Shown: in pieces, positions 35,431-47,095 of the stretch
How the letters are laid out: every line of letters begins with the position of its first letter
How positions within the stretch are numbered: position 1 is the stretch's first letter
Assembly: GCA_964030785.1 (NCBI GenBank)
Contig: OZ034975.1
Span: 19,808,142 to 19,872,141, forward strand
DNA from: Siderastrea siderea
Taxonomy: Eukaryota > Cnidaria > Anthozoa > Scleractinia > Rhizangiidae
Reading direction: 5' to 3'
DNA length: 64,000 bases
Notes under the pieces: model-generated
What the model saw: only the letters and a program-made list of their open reading frames with translations
Databases searched by the model: none
What the model was told of the DNA's origin: nothing
Translations under genes and position numbers: made by a program

Positions 35431-36739
35431 TTATTCCGGAAACGCAGTGACAAACCCTGTCAATTCATTGGTTACCTTATAGTGTTTACCCGTGTCCTTA
35501 TCTAAATCCGCTAACTTTGCCGCTGGACCTGCTGGATTCAGAACCTGTTTCAACTTAATATAATGAAGGGCCGTCTTGCCTACATGATCCATTATGTCAT
35601 TAAGAGAGACATCTGCAAGTGCCATTGAAATAGCGGCACCACTTCTAAAACCATGTAGAGTGAAACGCGTGCTCGAAAGACTCCCCTGCAACTGTTTCAC
35701 GTAAGTGTCCAACCTAGCCTGAGCCGCAGAAGGGTCTAACGCGCAAGACGTTACCGTACCTTTTTTAGACACGGAGCGAAATAAATAACCTGAAGACAGC
35801 CGAATGTTTAACAGTCTACAAATCTTGAAATATAACTCAATACCCCAGACTGGGCAAACGATCTTATTTGAACCCCTCTTGAATGCAAAAACGTTGGCGT
35901 CTCCGGACCGTAACGTTTTTGTCCATACATGATTAAACAAAAATCCAGAATTATCTGGAAAGCGCAAAATTGTCGGAGTAGAGATACCTAACAGGTCGGC
36001 TGCCCGATCCGCCGAGAAAAACAGAGCCTTACAGAAAGCTTGATCTCTGGCTAACACAAAAACCTGAATAGGATCTAAAGTAGGATTTCTTAATTTTGAC
36101 CTGAATATGCCGTGAAAGGATCTCAACATCTGAAAGCAAAACCGGATCTGCTTGGCGCGGGGTAATTCGTGCCCTCAACTGCTCCTCACGAACATTAGCC
36201 AAATAATCCTTCACTGATCTAGAAGAAGCAGGGTTACCTACACCTAATACAGAGTGCCATTCTGCTCCCCTACCGTGCTGGATAAAAATTGCTCTAAGTT
36301 TTCCTATTAAGGAGTCTACCGAATCAAACGCAAGCCGTTTGGGACAAGCACATTGACTTCGCTTACGCTGTAAAACAAACTCACAACTTGGATTATGAAC
36401 CAAAGTTCTTCCATCCTGATCCTTCCACACTAGAAACGCCACGACATCACACGGTAAAGCTGAACTTAAAGTTTTCTGACACGATAAAGATAACAGGAAC
36501 CGAGAAAACTCTATCTCCAAGGCTGTCTTCTGCTTCGCATATCGAGTAGTGTTACGTGTTTGAATCAACTCTTTAACTCGCGCTGCAATCTGTTCTTCAT
36601 CCACCTTATGTTTAAGTTTCAAGGCATCATCCTTGTCCAATACAACTGTCTTCCTGTTGTAACCACAACTCTGGCAAAAGCGAAACCCTTCATCATTTGG
36701 GTACTGGCAACGTGGGCAAGCCACCGATGGCTGGAACAA
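35431..36739 (-). pseudogene. DIRS tyrosine recombinase, one frameshift
   Basis: The N-terminal frame (36029-36739) starts with a zinc-ribbon-like CPRCQYPNDEGFRFCQSCG and a helical core-binding domain. The C-terminal frame (35431-36129) has the catalytic core: an Arg in FFSADRAADLLG, the H-x-x-R box LHGFRSGAA, a His in MDHVGKT and a Tyr in ALHYIKL. The switch between frames falls near 36090 and needs a +1 shift or a 1-base indel. The recombinase would insert circular cDNA at short matching sequences, so these elements make no target duplication. Both halves are otherwise open, suggesting recent loss or a programmed shift. Confidence 0.85.
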
Positions 36740-36968
36740 CTTGGGAATTCTTGGTAGAGACTGAAGTCAAAGAAAACGAACAGTGTTCAAGACTATATGG
36801 ACAACTTCGTTGATTTGAACCATACTTTAGTTGGTTAGAATTTCGAAACTCTAAAAGCCCAAAGCTTGAAAGGACAAACCCGTGGTTTGTACCCGGACCT
36901 GGACGGGTATCTAAGGACATCCCAATCACCCTCTGAACCTAGACAAATTGCTTTCCGAGAAAGACCTG

Positions 36969-39077
36969 TCAAAATTGGCCACCAGAATGGTCGCCAATTG
37001 TGAATGGAATTCGAAATTGAGTAAGGAACCTTAGCACGGCAGGAACCAACCCAAATGGTGGGAAAATGTACGGGTTGGCCATAGCAGGTCCGATATGATT
37101 AATGTCCTGAGCGAAGAAGTTCACACCCTTAGACTGAGGACTAGGACACGGGGTGAAATGCGGCAAAGGGGTTCCTCCTTTGGATAACTGTGCGTTAGAA
37201 TCCAACGCCATCAAATCGAATGTATGACCACAGAGACCACCAAATGTATGTTCAATTAACTCCCACACTCTTGGAGAAAGTGTTGAATCCAACGCAGAAA
37301 GGCATCTCGACGGGCCATCGGCCTCATTTCGATCTGACGCGATATGAGACAGTTCTAACTGCAGATTTCGGTTAACAACAGTGAAATAGAGTTCCTTTGT
37401 GGCTGCCGTCAGTTGAGGAGAGTTTCTACTTCCTTGGCCATTATACGTGTCAATTGCTACTTGACTGTCAACCTGTACATCTACCCGACAGTCCCGCACA
37501 TGCTCCGGAGTGGCTTTTATTGCGTTCGAGATAGCAAGCATTTCCTTGGTAGAGATGTTTAATCCAATCTGCTGTGGATTCCAATAATCCCTAAAGGATT
37601 GATCACCTGACGTTGAATGCATGACGCATCCCCAACCGTATCCCGAAGCATCCGTGGATAACGATAAACGAACATGCCTCTCTTCACGCCAAGGAACGTG
37701 GCCTTTCCAGGAGTCGAGAAAACGCCAATGGCAAATTTCCTCCCGAAGAGAATCAGTCATCTTAACTTGTCCATTTCCAGGAGATGAAGCAATAGCTGAA
37801 CTTATATTTCTTATAAACAACTTAGCCCCAGGTACTGCTAAGGAAAATGAAACACATTTCCCCTGGAATCGTTGAAGAGTGCGGACATTCACCGTTTTTT
37901 GGCAAGCCAGGATTTCTTCTCTTAAGGTAGCGAACGCAACGACTTTACTCCCGGGAAGTTCGAAAGCTTGCTTTGAAGAGTCCACCACCTGACCGAGATA
38001 CTCTATACGCTTAGCCGGATACAAGACGGACTTCTGAATGCCAATTGTGTACCCTAATTGAATTAACAATGATGCAACAATGAATATGGCTACTTTCGCT
38101 GCCTCCAGCCTGAACTTTTCCGTGCGAGCTGAAGGAGATAAAGACCAAGGGCCAGTTGGAGCAAAAACCTCACCGTTAAGTCGATCATCAATGTACAATG
38201 AACAAGGAACTCCACATGACCTTAAATAGCTGGATGCAGCCAATCCCATAGCATGGTAAATATATGGAGACTCTTTCTATCCAAATGGCAAAGTTGTGGA
38301 GACAAACCACCATCCACCCCATTCAAAACCGAACAACACCTGTGAGGACTCCTGCAAGTGGACGTGATCGTATCCTGACTTATCATCACATTTCGTAAAA
38401 TACGAATCTTTGTAGATATAGCGCTTCACATCCACTAATTTATCAAGTGAAAAAGGACAATCCTTCATCCACAGATTGAGGAACCTGGCGTCCAAACATA
38501 ATCTCGGCTTGGATGGCTCTACCGTGAGCGGAAGAACTAGGCACGGTGGTTCGTCCAGATCAACTTTTCCCCAAACCCTGACGGAACCCATCGCCACACG
38601 TTTGAGAATCGCATCCGAAATGAAGGTAGAAAACTTCTTACACAATGCATGATTCCGGAAATATTTAGGCGGAGGAAAATCAGAGTCGTATGATTCACCC
38701 TTAAAAGTACCCGAATAGTGATTCACAAAATCATGCACGTCTACTTTGCTCGAGATCCAATTAAGTATTTGGTCACCCTTCGGATGGTTAATCAAAATCT
38801 TCTGCCAGGCGGACGGGTCTTTGTGAACGCCGCCAGCCACAAAATGATCGGGGTCACGAAATCGCAACAGAGATAAATCAGGCACCTCTTCGGAAACTAG
38901 AACGTCCTTTATAGTGGGAATCTCTGTAACTCCCTCCTGAACGAGGACCCCATCTATAGTAGTCGAAAATAAGTTCTCATTGGGAGGCTGACAACAGGAT
39001 AATTTATGATCAAATTCCTCATCTATCTTTTCCCAGGCAGGAATTTCAAAGCCCTCGCAGATCTTTCTCCGCTTCAC
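36969..39077 (-). pseudogene. DIRS reverse transcriptase-RNase H, one in-frame stop
   Basis: A continuous frame of about 700 codons is interrupted only by TAG at 38277-38279, right after STTLPFG. Polymerase boxes are PRLCLDARFLN, FTKCDDKSGYDHV (box A Asp) and CSLYIDDRLNG (the YxDD centre). RNase H starts at LSTDASGYGWG, and QVDSQVAIDTYNGQG and HIASDRNEADGPSR carry further acidic and His sites. The position after LPFG is usually Trp (TGG), so TAG is probably a single G-to-A change. A likely acceptor (TTCGCAG, about 39095) upstream suggests this ORF is reached by splicing. Confidence 0.9.
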
Positions 39078-39481
39078 CTGGCGGATCTGCGAAATAATTG
39101 GGAAAAATACTTATGGGAAACTGAAAACCCAAACGAAATTATCCCTCCCAAGAGAATCTAACCACTAACGATGAGGTCCCCGATCAGGAGAGAGTAACTT
39201 CCCACGCCCCGAAAGGAACGTCCACAGACTGCCCAGCAATAAGGCTAGCCCATGGGAGTTGCTCACCCTCATCGAAGATAAAACTATAATTTTGTTGTGG
39301 TACCCATATGCCATGAAATAAAAGACTAAGAAATGCCCTAAAAATACCAAATAACAGTAACAAAGGAAATCAACTTTGTACACACGAATCAATTTTATAC
39401 TGTTTGTAATTCATTTATTTTTATTCTTATTACACGCAAATGGTTCAACTGAACTTAAAACCACAGATTTAATCTGTCCGA

Positions 39482-41104
39482 TCACACTGGCGACCCCCTG
39501 AACCATCTCCCTCTCTTTGCTGGTGGTGGCTTTCCCTCATCTCTCCAGCGCATTTGACAATTTCTCTGGTAATGACCATAACCCTTACAATAGAAGCACT
39601 GAAGACCGCCTAGAGATCTACCACGATCACGACCTCGGAACGTGGGTGTAGCCGAAAAGGATGGGACCCTCAGGGCCTTGTCGACCTTTGTCATAGCATC
39701 AAGCACCTTCTCTTGGTCTTTGTCTCCAAGAAGAGCCAAAACATATCTTTTAAATTGCTCATCTGAACCACCCATCTTCTCGCGTAAAGCTTGGAACACT
39801 GTAGAGTAGTAGTTGGCTTTAGGGTGTTTGGTTTCCAAAGCCACAACCTTCAGGTTTAAAATCTGCTCGAACACCTGGTCCTTATTAAATGGTACAGCCT
39901 TTGACTTCACCAACTGCATAATCTTTTCGATGATACCATCAACAGTCGCTTGCTGCGATTGTTCTAGCTTCTGAATTCTCCTCGCGAAATCCTCCATATT
40001 GGGGATCTAAAGCCAACACAGAAAGTTAGCTTATAACTGACTCAATAAACCCATATTATATCGATTCACTTTCTCAAGCAGCCTCGATTACGGGCCTACG
40101 TTATCATTCTCTCATGCTGCCTCGATCACGGGCCCATTATATGATTTTCTCAAGCAGCCACGATCACGGGCCTGCGTTATCATTTTTTCATACTGCCACG
40201 ATCACGGGCCAGTTTTATCATTTTCTCAAGCAGCCACGATCACGGGTCTGCGTTATCATTTTTTTTTTTTTTTTTTTATACTGCCACGATCACGGGCCAG
40301 TTTTATCATTTACCCAAGCAGCCACGAACACGGGCCTGCGTTATCATTTTATACTGCCACGATCACGGGCCAGTTTTATCATTTCCTCAAGCAGCCACGA
40401 TCACGGGCCTGCGTTATCATTTTTTTTATTTTTTTTTTTTTTATACCGCCTCGATCACGGGCCAGATTTCCCATTTTCTCATGCTGCCTCGATCACGGGC
40501 CAGCGTATCATTTTCAAGCAGCCACGATCACGGGCCTGCATTATAGTGTGATGTATATATACTGCCTCGATCACGGCAAGTTTCGTAACGGACAATAACA
40601 ATTCAGTGCTTTCACAGACGCGACTACAGCAAATATTAAACCCGATGTTCTATCCAGCGAAACCATACGGTATAAACTACCCGTTGTAACATAAACACAG
40701 TAATAAAAAATTTAGAAACCAGCAAAGCAAAACAAAATGAAGGGATAAATCTATAGAAAGACCAACGAGGCAATAATATAAAACAAACTTGGGAACCCGT
40801 AACTAGAATTAAATTCACCGCAATACCAAGGAACGCAAAACAAGGGAAAACGACATTACTACAGAAAACAACCCTACCAGGCGACCAAACCCCTAGTATA
40901 AGCTTCGCGAACTAGCGACAAAAGTTTAAGCAAACAAGAAATAAATACCTCAGCGACTTGTCCATCTGCCGCTGGAGCGTTCGGTGCCGGTGCATTCGGT
41001 GCCGGCGCATTCGGTGCCGGTGGATTCGGTGCTAGTTCATCTTCTACACCTTGTAGCACTGCAAGAACCGCTGCAGGAGCTGCAATAGGAGCTTGTTCTT
41101 CCAT
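39482..41104 (-). CDS. DIRS gag-like protein, two exons
   Basis: Exon 1 (40949-41104) encodes MEEQAPIAAP and a run of APN-type repeats, ending at a GAG|GTATTT donor. Exon 2 begins at 40006 after TTTAG and continues IPNMEDFARRIQKLEQ in the same phase, to the stop at 39482, for about 226 residues. A coiled region at residues 58-80 and a CCHC zinc knuckle (CFYCKGYGHYQRNC, near residue 190) followed by a basic tail are typical of gag nucleocapsid. The 942-bp intron is largely a minisatellite. Splicing in a gag gene is unusual, and an alternative is that translation simply starts at 39997. Confidence 0.65.
40084..40580. repeat. minisatellite in the DIRS gag intron
   Basis: About 13 imperfect copies of a roughly 38-bp unit with the core GCCACGATCACGGGCC alternate between two variants (CTGCGTTATCA and CAGTTTTATCA), giving a 76-bp higher-order period. 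Poly-T runs interrupt at 40260 and 40422. The open frame seen across it is a repeat artefact. Confidence 0.9.
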
Positions 41105-41211
41105 GAATCTACAGTTCGAGCCGGGGTTGATGGAAACAAAGACGACGCCAACTAAAGTTCCCTCTTCGTCGGTTTGAATTAACTAACCACGAGTTATGAG
41201 CGTCCTTTTCC

Positions 41212-41234
41212 CTTTATATTACCCAGCGACCAAT
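41212..41234 (-). promoter_or_regulatory. TATA box and inverted CCAAT box upstream of DIRS gag
   Basis: On the minus strand ATTGG (41230-41234) is followed 12 bases later by TATAAAG (41212-41218), about 110 bases before the gag ATG at 41104. This fits an RNA polymerase II promoter for the element. Confidence 0.5.
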
Positions 41235-43429
41235 GAGCAACAAGTCCTATTGCAACACATTGCTCTGCACGTGCTGAAGGTGATTAATGACCTAATCTCG
41301 GCGGAATATACATATTTACATGACTGTGCATAGTTGTAGCTGACTTTTTCATTACTATCGTCTCAAATTTTACACGAGACAACCATAAATTGTTCTCTCT
41401 AACTGGTAAGAGAATGTACGACACTGTATTATTTTTCCTGGGAGCTGACAAATGGCCAGAAATGAAAAAAAAGTTTTCTTGAATTAGGTTAGTTAAAGCG
41501 TCTTGGTTTATGCAGTTAAAAAATGGAAGTGCTACTGATTGTCCTATTTGTGGTTAATTATACCAACCACAAGTGTAACTGAACAGCTATAGAGGCCTAT
41601 TGCAAATAATTCCACTGTTTGAAGAGGATATGGTTGATACCGGTGGCCATCTTGGGTGTTACCTAAATGTACAACTCACTTGCATTGCTAAAAGCATGTG
41701 GAAATACATATTTTTTGTATGCAGCGATTCGATTCCGGGCCTTGTATAAGAAAACATACTACAACCGGATATGCAGATTTATTCCTGAAAACATTAAATG
41801 CCAAGGAAAGCTTCCATGCACAACCGGTTAGCACTCGTACTCTGTGTTAGTTCAAAAGGCATCGCATCTAAGGTACAAAATTCTTGCAGCGCGAAACCGA
41901 GCTGCACAGAGTTGTGCGAATACTGAAAGCGCACCATAACGATTACAATAACATTTCTGGCAGAAGGAAGGAGTTCGACATCCTGGCCTGGGATAGCTTG
42001 ATCAATCCATTGTTAAAGGACACTTCTGTTGGAAGACTTGATTCTATATCCTAGAATTGCAACGAGGTACGCGTTCTTGGTTTGCACCTAGATGCGACAA
42101 TAATGCTTAAACTATCAAGAGAGTTGTACTGTTAACGGATTATGCTACTTCATACCGCAGACAGTGACTGGTTTCAGACGATGTTTGAAGTCGATATCGA
42201 CTAAAAAACTGGAATGTGGACTGGACGTTTACTCGGGGACTTTATGTAACTCGCGTGGTTCAGTACGTCAAACAATAACAGGTGGGATGCGCCATGTACT
42301 AGATGCGGCACCATGCCGTGTTTTACGGAAAGAAGAAGGTGCATAGCTAGAACGCTATAGAGTATGCTCATTGATGCTACATGTATGCTCGCATTGCATA
42401 TGCTTGCATAGACAATGCGTGCAATTCACAGCAGCACACAGACTGAATTCTTCCAAGCTTAAAGAATGAGAGCTCATCGCTACTTCCAATATCTGATAAC
42501 AATGTGAATATTGCAAGAAAAACGTTTTTCAGAGATGTTGTTAGAAAACATACTACTTCATCTGCACATGCAGAAGTCCCTTCCGTAACCCCTCATTTAG
42601 ACACTGACAGCGTAAAAAGCTGGCTGTTTGTGGGCCTGGTGCTCTTTTGGTGCTTAACTGCCCAGTCCAACAAAATTCGGTTGTATTTAACTGAACGAAC
42701 CAATTAATCGACAGCTGTAAAGGCTATGGACGACGGAGTAAATTTGCCAATGAAAATCTGTTTTGGTAGTTACTGTGCTGGTGTCGTGACTGTAGGTGAC
42801 TTAAACTGATGAGAATGGGAAATAAAATGAGAAATGACAGAATAAATAGCGCGTGTAGTAACGTGTTTCTACGTTCTTTAACTGCATCATAGTTCTGCTG
42901 TGAAACAGTCAAACAGGTAAGCTTGAAAGTGGCCACTGAAATTATTGAGCAGAAAGCGAAATTGTGGTTAAATGATTCGACCAGTGTAATTGAATTAATT
43001 AGATAAATTTAATTTGCATAATTTTGACCTAGAATGAAACGATACCCCTTAATTCAGTTAAATCACCCCCAAAATGTTAATGTTTCGTTTTGATGGAACA
43101 TTCAACAAGCAGATATAACTACAATGACAATTCAACACGTACTGAGTTAAATTTGCTTCATTTTCCCAATAATTAACAATTATTCTACGAGGGCGCGCTG
43201 GATATCGAATATTCAACAAATTGTCACTATGCCCATATATGGCAAGGAAGCCCTCAATATCTGTCATCCTACATGACAGATATCCTGCGATATACGTAAA
43301 TGACCATATTTGGAAGTGCACTGCAGATTTTCTTTCATTGCTTGTTTGGCGGCCATTTTGAAAAGCGAAGCAGTTTTAGCAGTGTTCTCCGTAAATTTTA
43401 ACTCTCTGGAAGAAACTTTCCACGATTAA
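41235..43429. other. no supported gene
   Basis: Inside the 13.2-kb element. Several short frames lack domains or splice partners. No clear repeat boundary was found here. Confidence 0.4.
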
Positions 43430-43617
43430 ATGCTCTCAAAATGTCAACAAGTATGTGCTTCAGCTCACAAAGATATCCAGCGGTTGACTTGGAATTTTCA
43501 TAGTGAGAACTCAACCAAGAAAATGCTATTGCGAAAGAAGCAGCACACTTGCTCACGGAAAGTTGTAAAGACTAAAGTTGAAAAGATTTTAATTCACAGG
43601 AAGAGGACTTATTCTCG
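43430..43617 (+). CDS. possible basic first exon of the 13.2-kb element
   Basis: An ATG-initiated 62-codon frame, rich in Lys/Arg and with four Cys, ends at a CTCG|GTAAGG donor. It is preceded by a GGCGGCCATTTT sequence resembling a promoter-proximal YY1-type motif. I do not recognise it. It could be the first exon of the element's own gene, with the recombinase-like exon at 46324 further downstream. Confidence 0.3.
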
Positions 43618-43828
43618 GTAAGGTAGCAATATTTTTTCCTTTGTCTTGTCATTTCCAAACATGAGTTTGTAAATAAGTCTTTTTAAGTGAACGGTAGTAA
43701 ACTTCGATTTCTTGAAGTTCTGTTTTGATTTTTATTAAGCTTTATGTGTTGCTAGCTTTTAGCGTTTTTATCATAGAGCCGTAGTTTTTCTCGTTCTGAA
43801 AATGGTAGTCGATGGGAATTTGTTGAAT

Positions 43829-44032
43829 AATAAAACAATTATCCTGCTCAATCTTGCGGAATATCCCCTGATTTAGCCAACTCGGCCTACGGCCTCGTCG
43901 GCTAAGTATCAGGTGATATTCCGCGCGATTTCGCAGGATAATTGTTAAATAGATAACCAACGAGGCGCGTAGCGCCGAGTTGGTTATAATCATTTGATAT
44001 CCAGCAAGCCCGAGTAGAATAATTGTTTTATT
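43829..44032. mobile_element. 204-bp MITE with AATAAAACAATTAT ends
   Basis: Inverted ends AATAAAACAATTAT and ATAATTGTTTTATT enclose GC-rich inverted blocks: CCAACTCGGC... and GGCGCGTAGCGCC, then GCCGAGTTGG. Confidence 0.75.
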
Positions 44033-45288
44033 AAAAACTTAACCACTATTAGAAAAAAATCAAGAAAGAACGGGAAAAATGAGAAAAGAAATTTAAACGG
44101 AACAAGAATCGCTCACATGACTGAACGAAAAAGGCGCCAAAACCTTGCGAAGTGTTGCAGCGTTTCATTGCAAAGCTGAATGAATCAATGACAACTGCTC
44201 GAAAGTGAACAAAGTAGCACAAGTTTTGGAAAGAAATCTTCTAATTATTGGCTCTGAAATATGGTACATGTTTGATTTTTCCTGAAACATTGTTGTTATC
44301 ATCGTTCAAAGCGGATTGAAGCTGTACAATTTGACCATATTAGCTGCTGGAGTTGAAACTGAACAAGTTTGTAATCTGTTCGCACAACGGAGCCATCATG
44401 TGCGTGTTTCATCGAACTGAAGACAGAACAAATTTGAACTTGAAGAGGTAATTTCCATGCAGCTCAGAAGCAAGATTACTGTAGTGAGGAACATTAGAAG
44501 TCACCACCATAGTTTGTTAAATGCAAAGTGCAAAATGCAGTTGTTCTCGGTTTAGAGGTTGCGGACGGAATGGTAAGCTTAAAAACAACATTCAAACAAC
44601 TGGAAAAGCGATTCAGCTCCGTTTACATGCATCCGATTTCTATCTGAGCATTTGGACATGTTGGAACACAGAGCTACAACGAGTGCAGGTAAACCAGTGT
44701 CAATTTTGCGTGTTTAAGGCGAAAAAACCTCGCCCTTCCTTCCTTCTTGGTAGTTTGCCGCTGTATTTTTTTAGTACTTGTTCAGACTGCTTCATGATTT
44801 TCGCACCGACTCGCCATGAATGTGTGATAGTTTTTATTAAATGCTCCTGCCCCATTTCACTGTATTTTATTTTACGTCTTGTCTTGATATTTTGAAGTGG
44901 AAAGCTTTCCTGATAGAACCTACCGTGTTCAATTTCAATGATCGACGTGACGATCAATGAAAGAAATTAATTGTAAACACGACGCTTAATGCTTAAATTT
45001 CTATTTCTGCACAGTTTCTTGAAACAATTTTGACTTGTGTTAGACGACGCCGTTGGTGATGCTTGTTGGTGACGATGTTGGAATTTCTGCTTAATTTAAA
45101 TTTGCTGCCAAGTGATTTTTCTCGTCCATTTTTCTCGTCGGGTTGCTCGCGAGAAAAAAACTTTCAGCTCACTTTGTTGTTGAGTGTTCATTGACCATAT
45201 TTGTCGCAGCAGGTATATGAGCTGATAGCCTAGCTCCGTTCAGCCAATCAAAATGCTAGAAATCCAATATACCTAGTCCAGTTTTTAA
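44031..45288 (+). mobile_element. 1.26-kb repeat, copy A
   Basis: The ends TTAAAAACT and AGTTTTTAA are flanked by TA, suggesting a Tc1/mariner-type non-autonomous element. An inverted copy fills 62789 to the window end with strong similarity throughout (for example TTTTGGCGCCTTTTTCG and GATTGGCTGAACGGAGC). The frame at 44521-44895 is present in both copies but is not recognisable. Confidence 0.7.
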
Positions 45289-45821
45289 TAATAGTCTTTA
45301 TAGTCTGAATGGCGGCCATATTGAAACCTCCCCCCCCCCCCCTTCCCAGCTGCCACAGATCCTATCCAGATTGCCTCTAATCTTTACAACATTCCCTACA
45401 ATACCTGGTGTTAGTGTGCCAAGTTTCATGCTTTTATCATAAAGTGCAGAATAGTTTCACCTATCTGCTAGACTATTAATCGATTCCTCTGGCTCTCGCT
45501 TTCCACTCTGGCGTTTGCTTTTTGATATCCCGCCCACCCTCCCGTTCAGAGTTTATTTCCAAATAATTTTCTTCATGGCTTATGCTTGTTTGTTTGTTTA
45601 TTTTGTGTGTGTGCCTGTTTTAGGCCGTCCAGAATACGCTGCAAATCCCAACCGTTGCTACCGGTGCAATCGCTCAGAACATTCAGGGCTAAGGACTGCA
45701 GTTTCATAGTGGACTACAAGTATTTCCACACAAACGCGTTGAAGTATGGGAGGAAAACTAATTCTTTATTGGGTAGTAGTAGATTCGGTGGATTGGTTTT
45801 AGCTCTGCTTATGGTTGTTTC

Positions 45822-46222
45822 CTAGTCTTGTTTCGTTTTTTTAGCAAGAATTTGAGTTTTTTTGTTTTCCGTTTTTGATCATCGTTTTGCGTGCCTTCGT
45901 TTTTCTTTAGTGGAACTTAGAAATACGGGACGCTTGTCATCAAAAGTTAACAGCGAGAGGGGGCACTGGCCCGAATTGATATTGGACAGAAAGTTGTGGG
46001 CGCTTGCCATCATGGCCCTAGTCTCCTAGTCTTGTTTCGTTTTCATAGCAAGAATTTGAGTAGTTGTTTTCCGTTTTTGATCATCGTTTTGCGTGCCTTC
46101 TTTTTTCTTTAGTGGAACTTAGAAATACGGGACGCTTGTCATCAAAAGTTAACAGCGAGAAGGGGCACTGACCCGAGTTGATATTGGACAGAAAGTTGTG
46201 GGCGCTTGCCATCATGGCCCTT
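45822..46222 (+). repeat. tandem duplication, about 201-bp unit
   Basis: Two nearly identical units run from CCTAGTCTTGTTTCGTTTT to CGCTTGCCATCATGGCCCT. They differ by a few substitutions and poly-T length, indicating a recent duplication directly upstream of the exon at 46324. Confidence 0.85.
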
Positions 46223-46323
46223 GCAGGAGGGCACCGCTCTTGGACTCTAGGGTTTTTGTACTATTTTGTGCTATTTTATAGGGTACACGTTCTTCTATTA
46301 TCGTTATCCTTTTCTCGTTGCAG

Positions 46324-46533
46324 ATGTTTGATGCTGATAGTCACTGGAATCACGTACCCACTAGGGTCAATCCAGACTTGAAGGACTTTCCTTCGACGTT
46401 TTTTAGATCTAAAGCTGACTCTGCAGTGAAGAAATATAAGAACGAAAATCTAAAGTTCATTGAGTGGTGTAATTTGTCCAATGTTCGGCCGGTGCCTCTT
46501 TTTCCCTTCTCTAGCGTGCTCATCAGCTTGTAA
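46324..46533 (+). CDS. exon with tyrosine-recombinase SAM-like N-terminal domain
   Basis: A pyrimidine-rich acceptor (TTTTCTCGTTGCAG) precedes an ATG-initiated 69-codon frame. It reads LKDFPSTFFRSKADSAVKKY then ENLKFIEWCNLSNVRPVPL. This matches the core-binding four-helix start of phage-integrase-like proteins (pattern: S-x4-Y-x3-L..F..WC). No catalytic domain is in frame downstream; the stop comes at 46531. It may be the residue of the element's recombinase or an unrelated Crypton-like fragment. Confidence 0.4.
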   Translation: MFDADSHWNHVPTRVNPDLKDFPSTFFRSKADSAVKKYKNENLKFIEWCNLSNVRPVPLFPFSSVLISL

Positions 46534-47095
46534 TAAGCTATAACTGTGTCTGTTAAACATTGTTGCTTGTCGAATAAACGTCAGTTTGGATTGCCTGAGC
46601 TTCCAACCATCAAGCTGTTGTGATTATGTTTTCTACAGTATTTAAGAGGAAAATAATTTACGTTCGTTTGAGCGTAGCGAATTAGAACGTAAGAGGTAAA
46701 AGTTTGCGACCGTCCAGAAACCCTTCTGCAATCATCACCAAGAAAACCAAGAGAAAAGGTGGAATGAGTGGAGCGACCTGGCGTCCAGAATGACGATCAG
46801 TCACGATCTTGCGCTGGTCGCGCAGTTTACCACACGCACTGTTGCAGTTTTTTTTTTTTGTTTGTTAATAAAACGCTTACTAGTGAATTTTTTGCAAGAA
46901 AAAGAGAATCATGGTTTATAGTCACATTTCAGGATAGAAATAAACAGTGAACAAACGAAAAAACCGTTATTCATGGTTCACGGCTCTGTAACCAGATCAC
47001 GTTTCACGAGGAAAAAATTTGCCCTTTCACAATTCACGGGAAATAAAAAGTGCCTTTCACGGATCACGAAAAAACCCTTTACCACCCTCTGTTAA

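Larger units (their letters stand above)
35431..41104 (-). mobile_element. DIRS-like (tyrosine recombinase) retrotransposon, minus strand
   Basis: Order on the minus strand is a spliced gag (41104-39482), RT-RNase H (39077-36969) and tyrosine recombinase (36739-35431). There is no DDE integrase or LTR pair, which is the DIRS layout. Defects are few: one in-frame TAG in RT and one frameshift in the recombinase. The outer ends, normally inverted or split direct repeats, were not resolved; the element probably extends to about 35.3 and 41.3 kb. Confidence 0.88.
33865..47095. mobile_element. 13.2-kb TIR element with TGTTAA duplication (element 33871-47089)
   Basis: The ends GAGGGTGGTAAAGGG (33871) and CCCTTTACCACCCTC (47075-47089) are inverted. 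The flanks carry TGTTAA on both sides, and the interrupted exon aligns across it with the intact paralogues. The subterminal zones repeat TTTCACGGGAAATAAAA-type units (33900-33965; 46995-47060) in inverted sense. The interior holds a complete DIRS-like retrotransposon, a MITE, a 1.26-kb repeat, a 201-bp tandem duplication and an exon with a tyrosine-recombinase-like helical region. Removing the nested pieces leaves about 5 kb. The family is unknown to me; the length and 6-bp duplication recall Polintons, but no Polinton gene was seen. Confidence 0.75.

Noticed and set aside
40114..40551. 145-codon plus-strand ORF
   Set aside because: It reads through the minisatellite and poly-T runs; it is a repeat artefact antisense to the gag intron.
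40084..40580. CRISPR-like regularly spaced repeat
   Set aside because: Unit and spacer are both repeated, with two alternating variants; it is a minisatellite in a eukaryotic retrotransposon.
33871..47089. Polinton/Maverick identity for the 13.2-kb element
   Set aside because: The 6-bp duplication fits, but no family B polymerase, packaging ATPase, capsid or retroviral-type integrase was seen.
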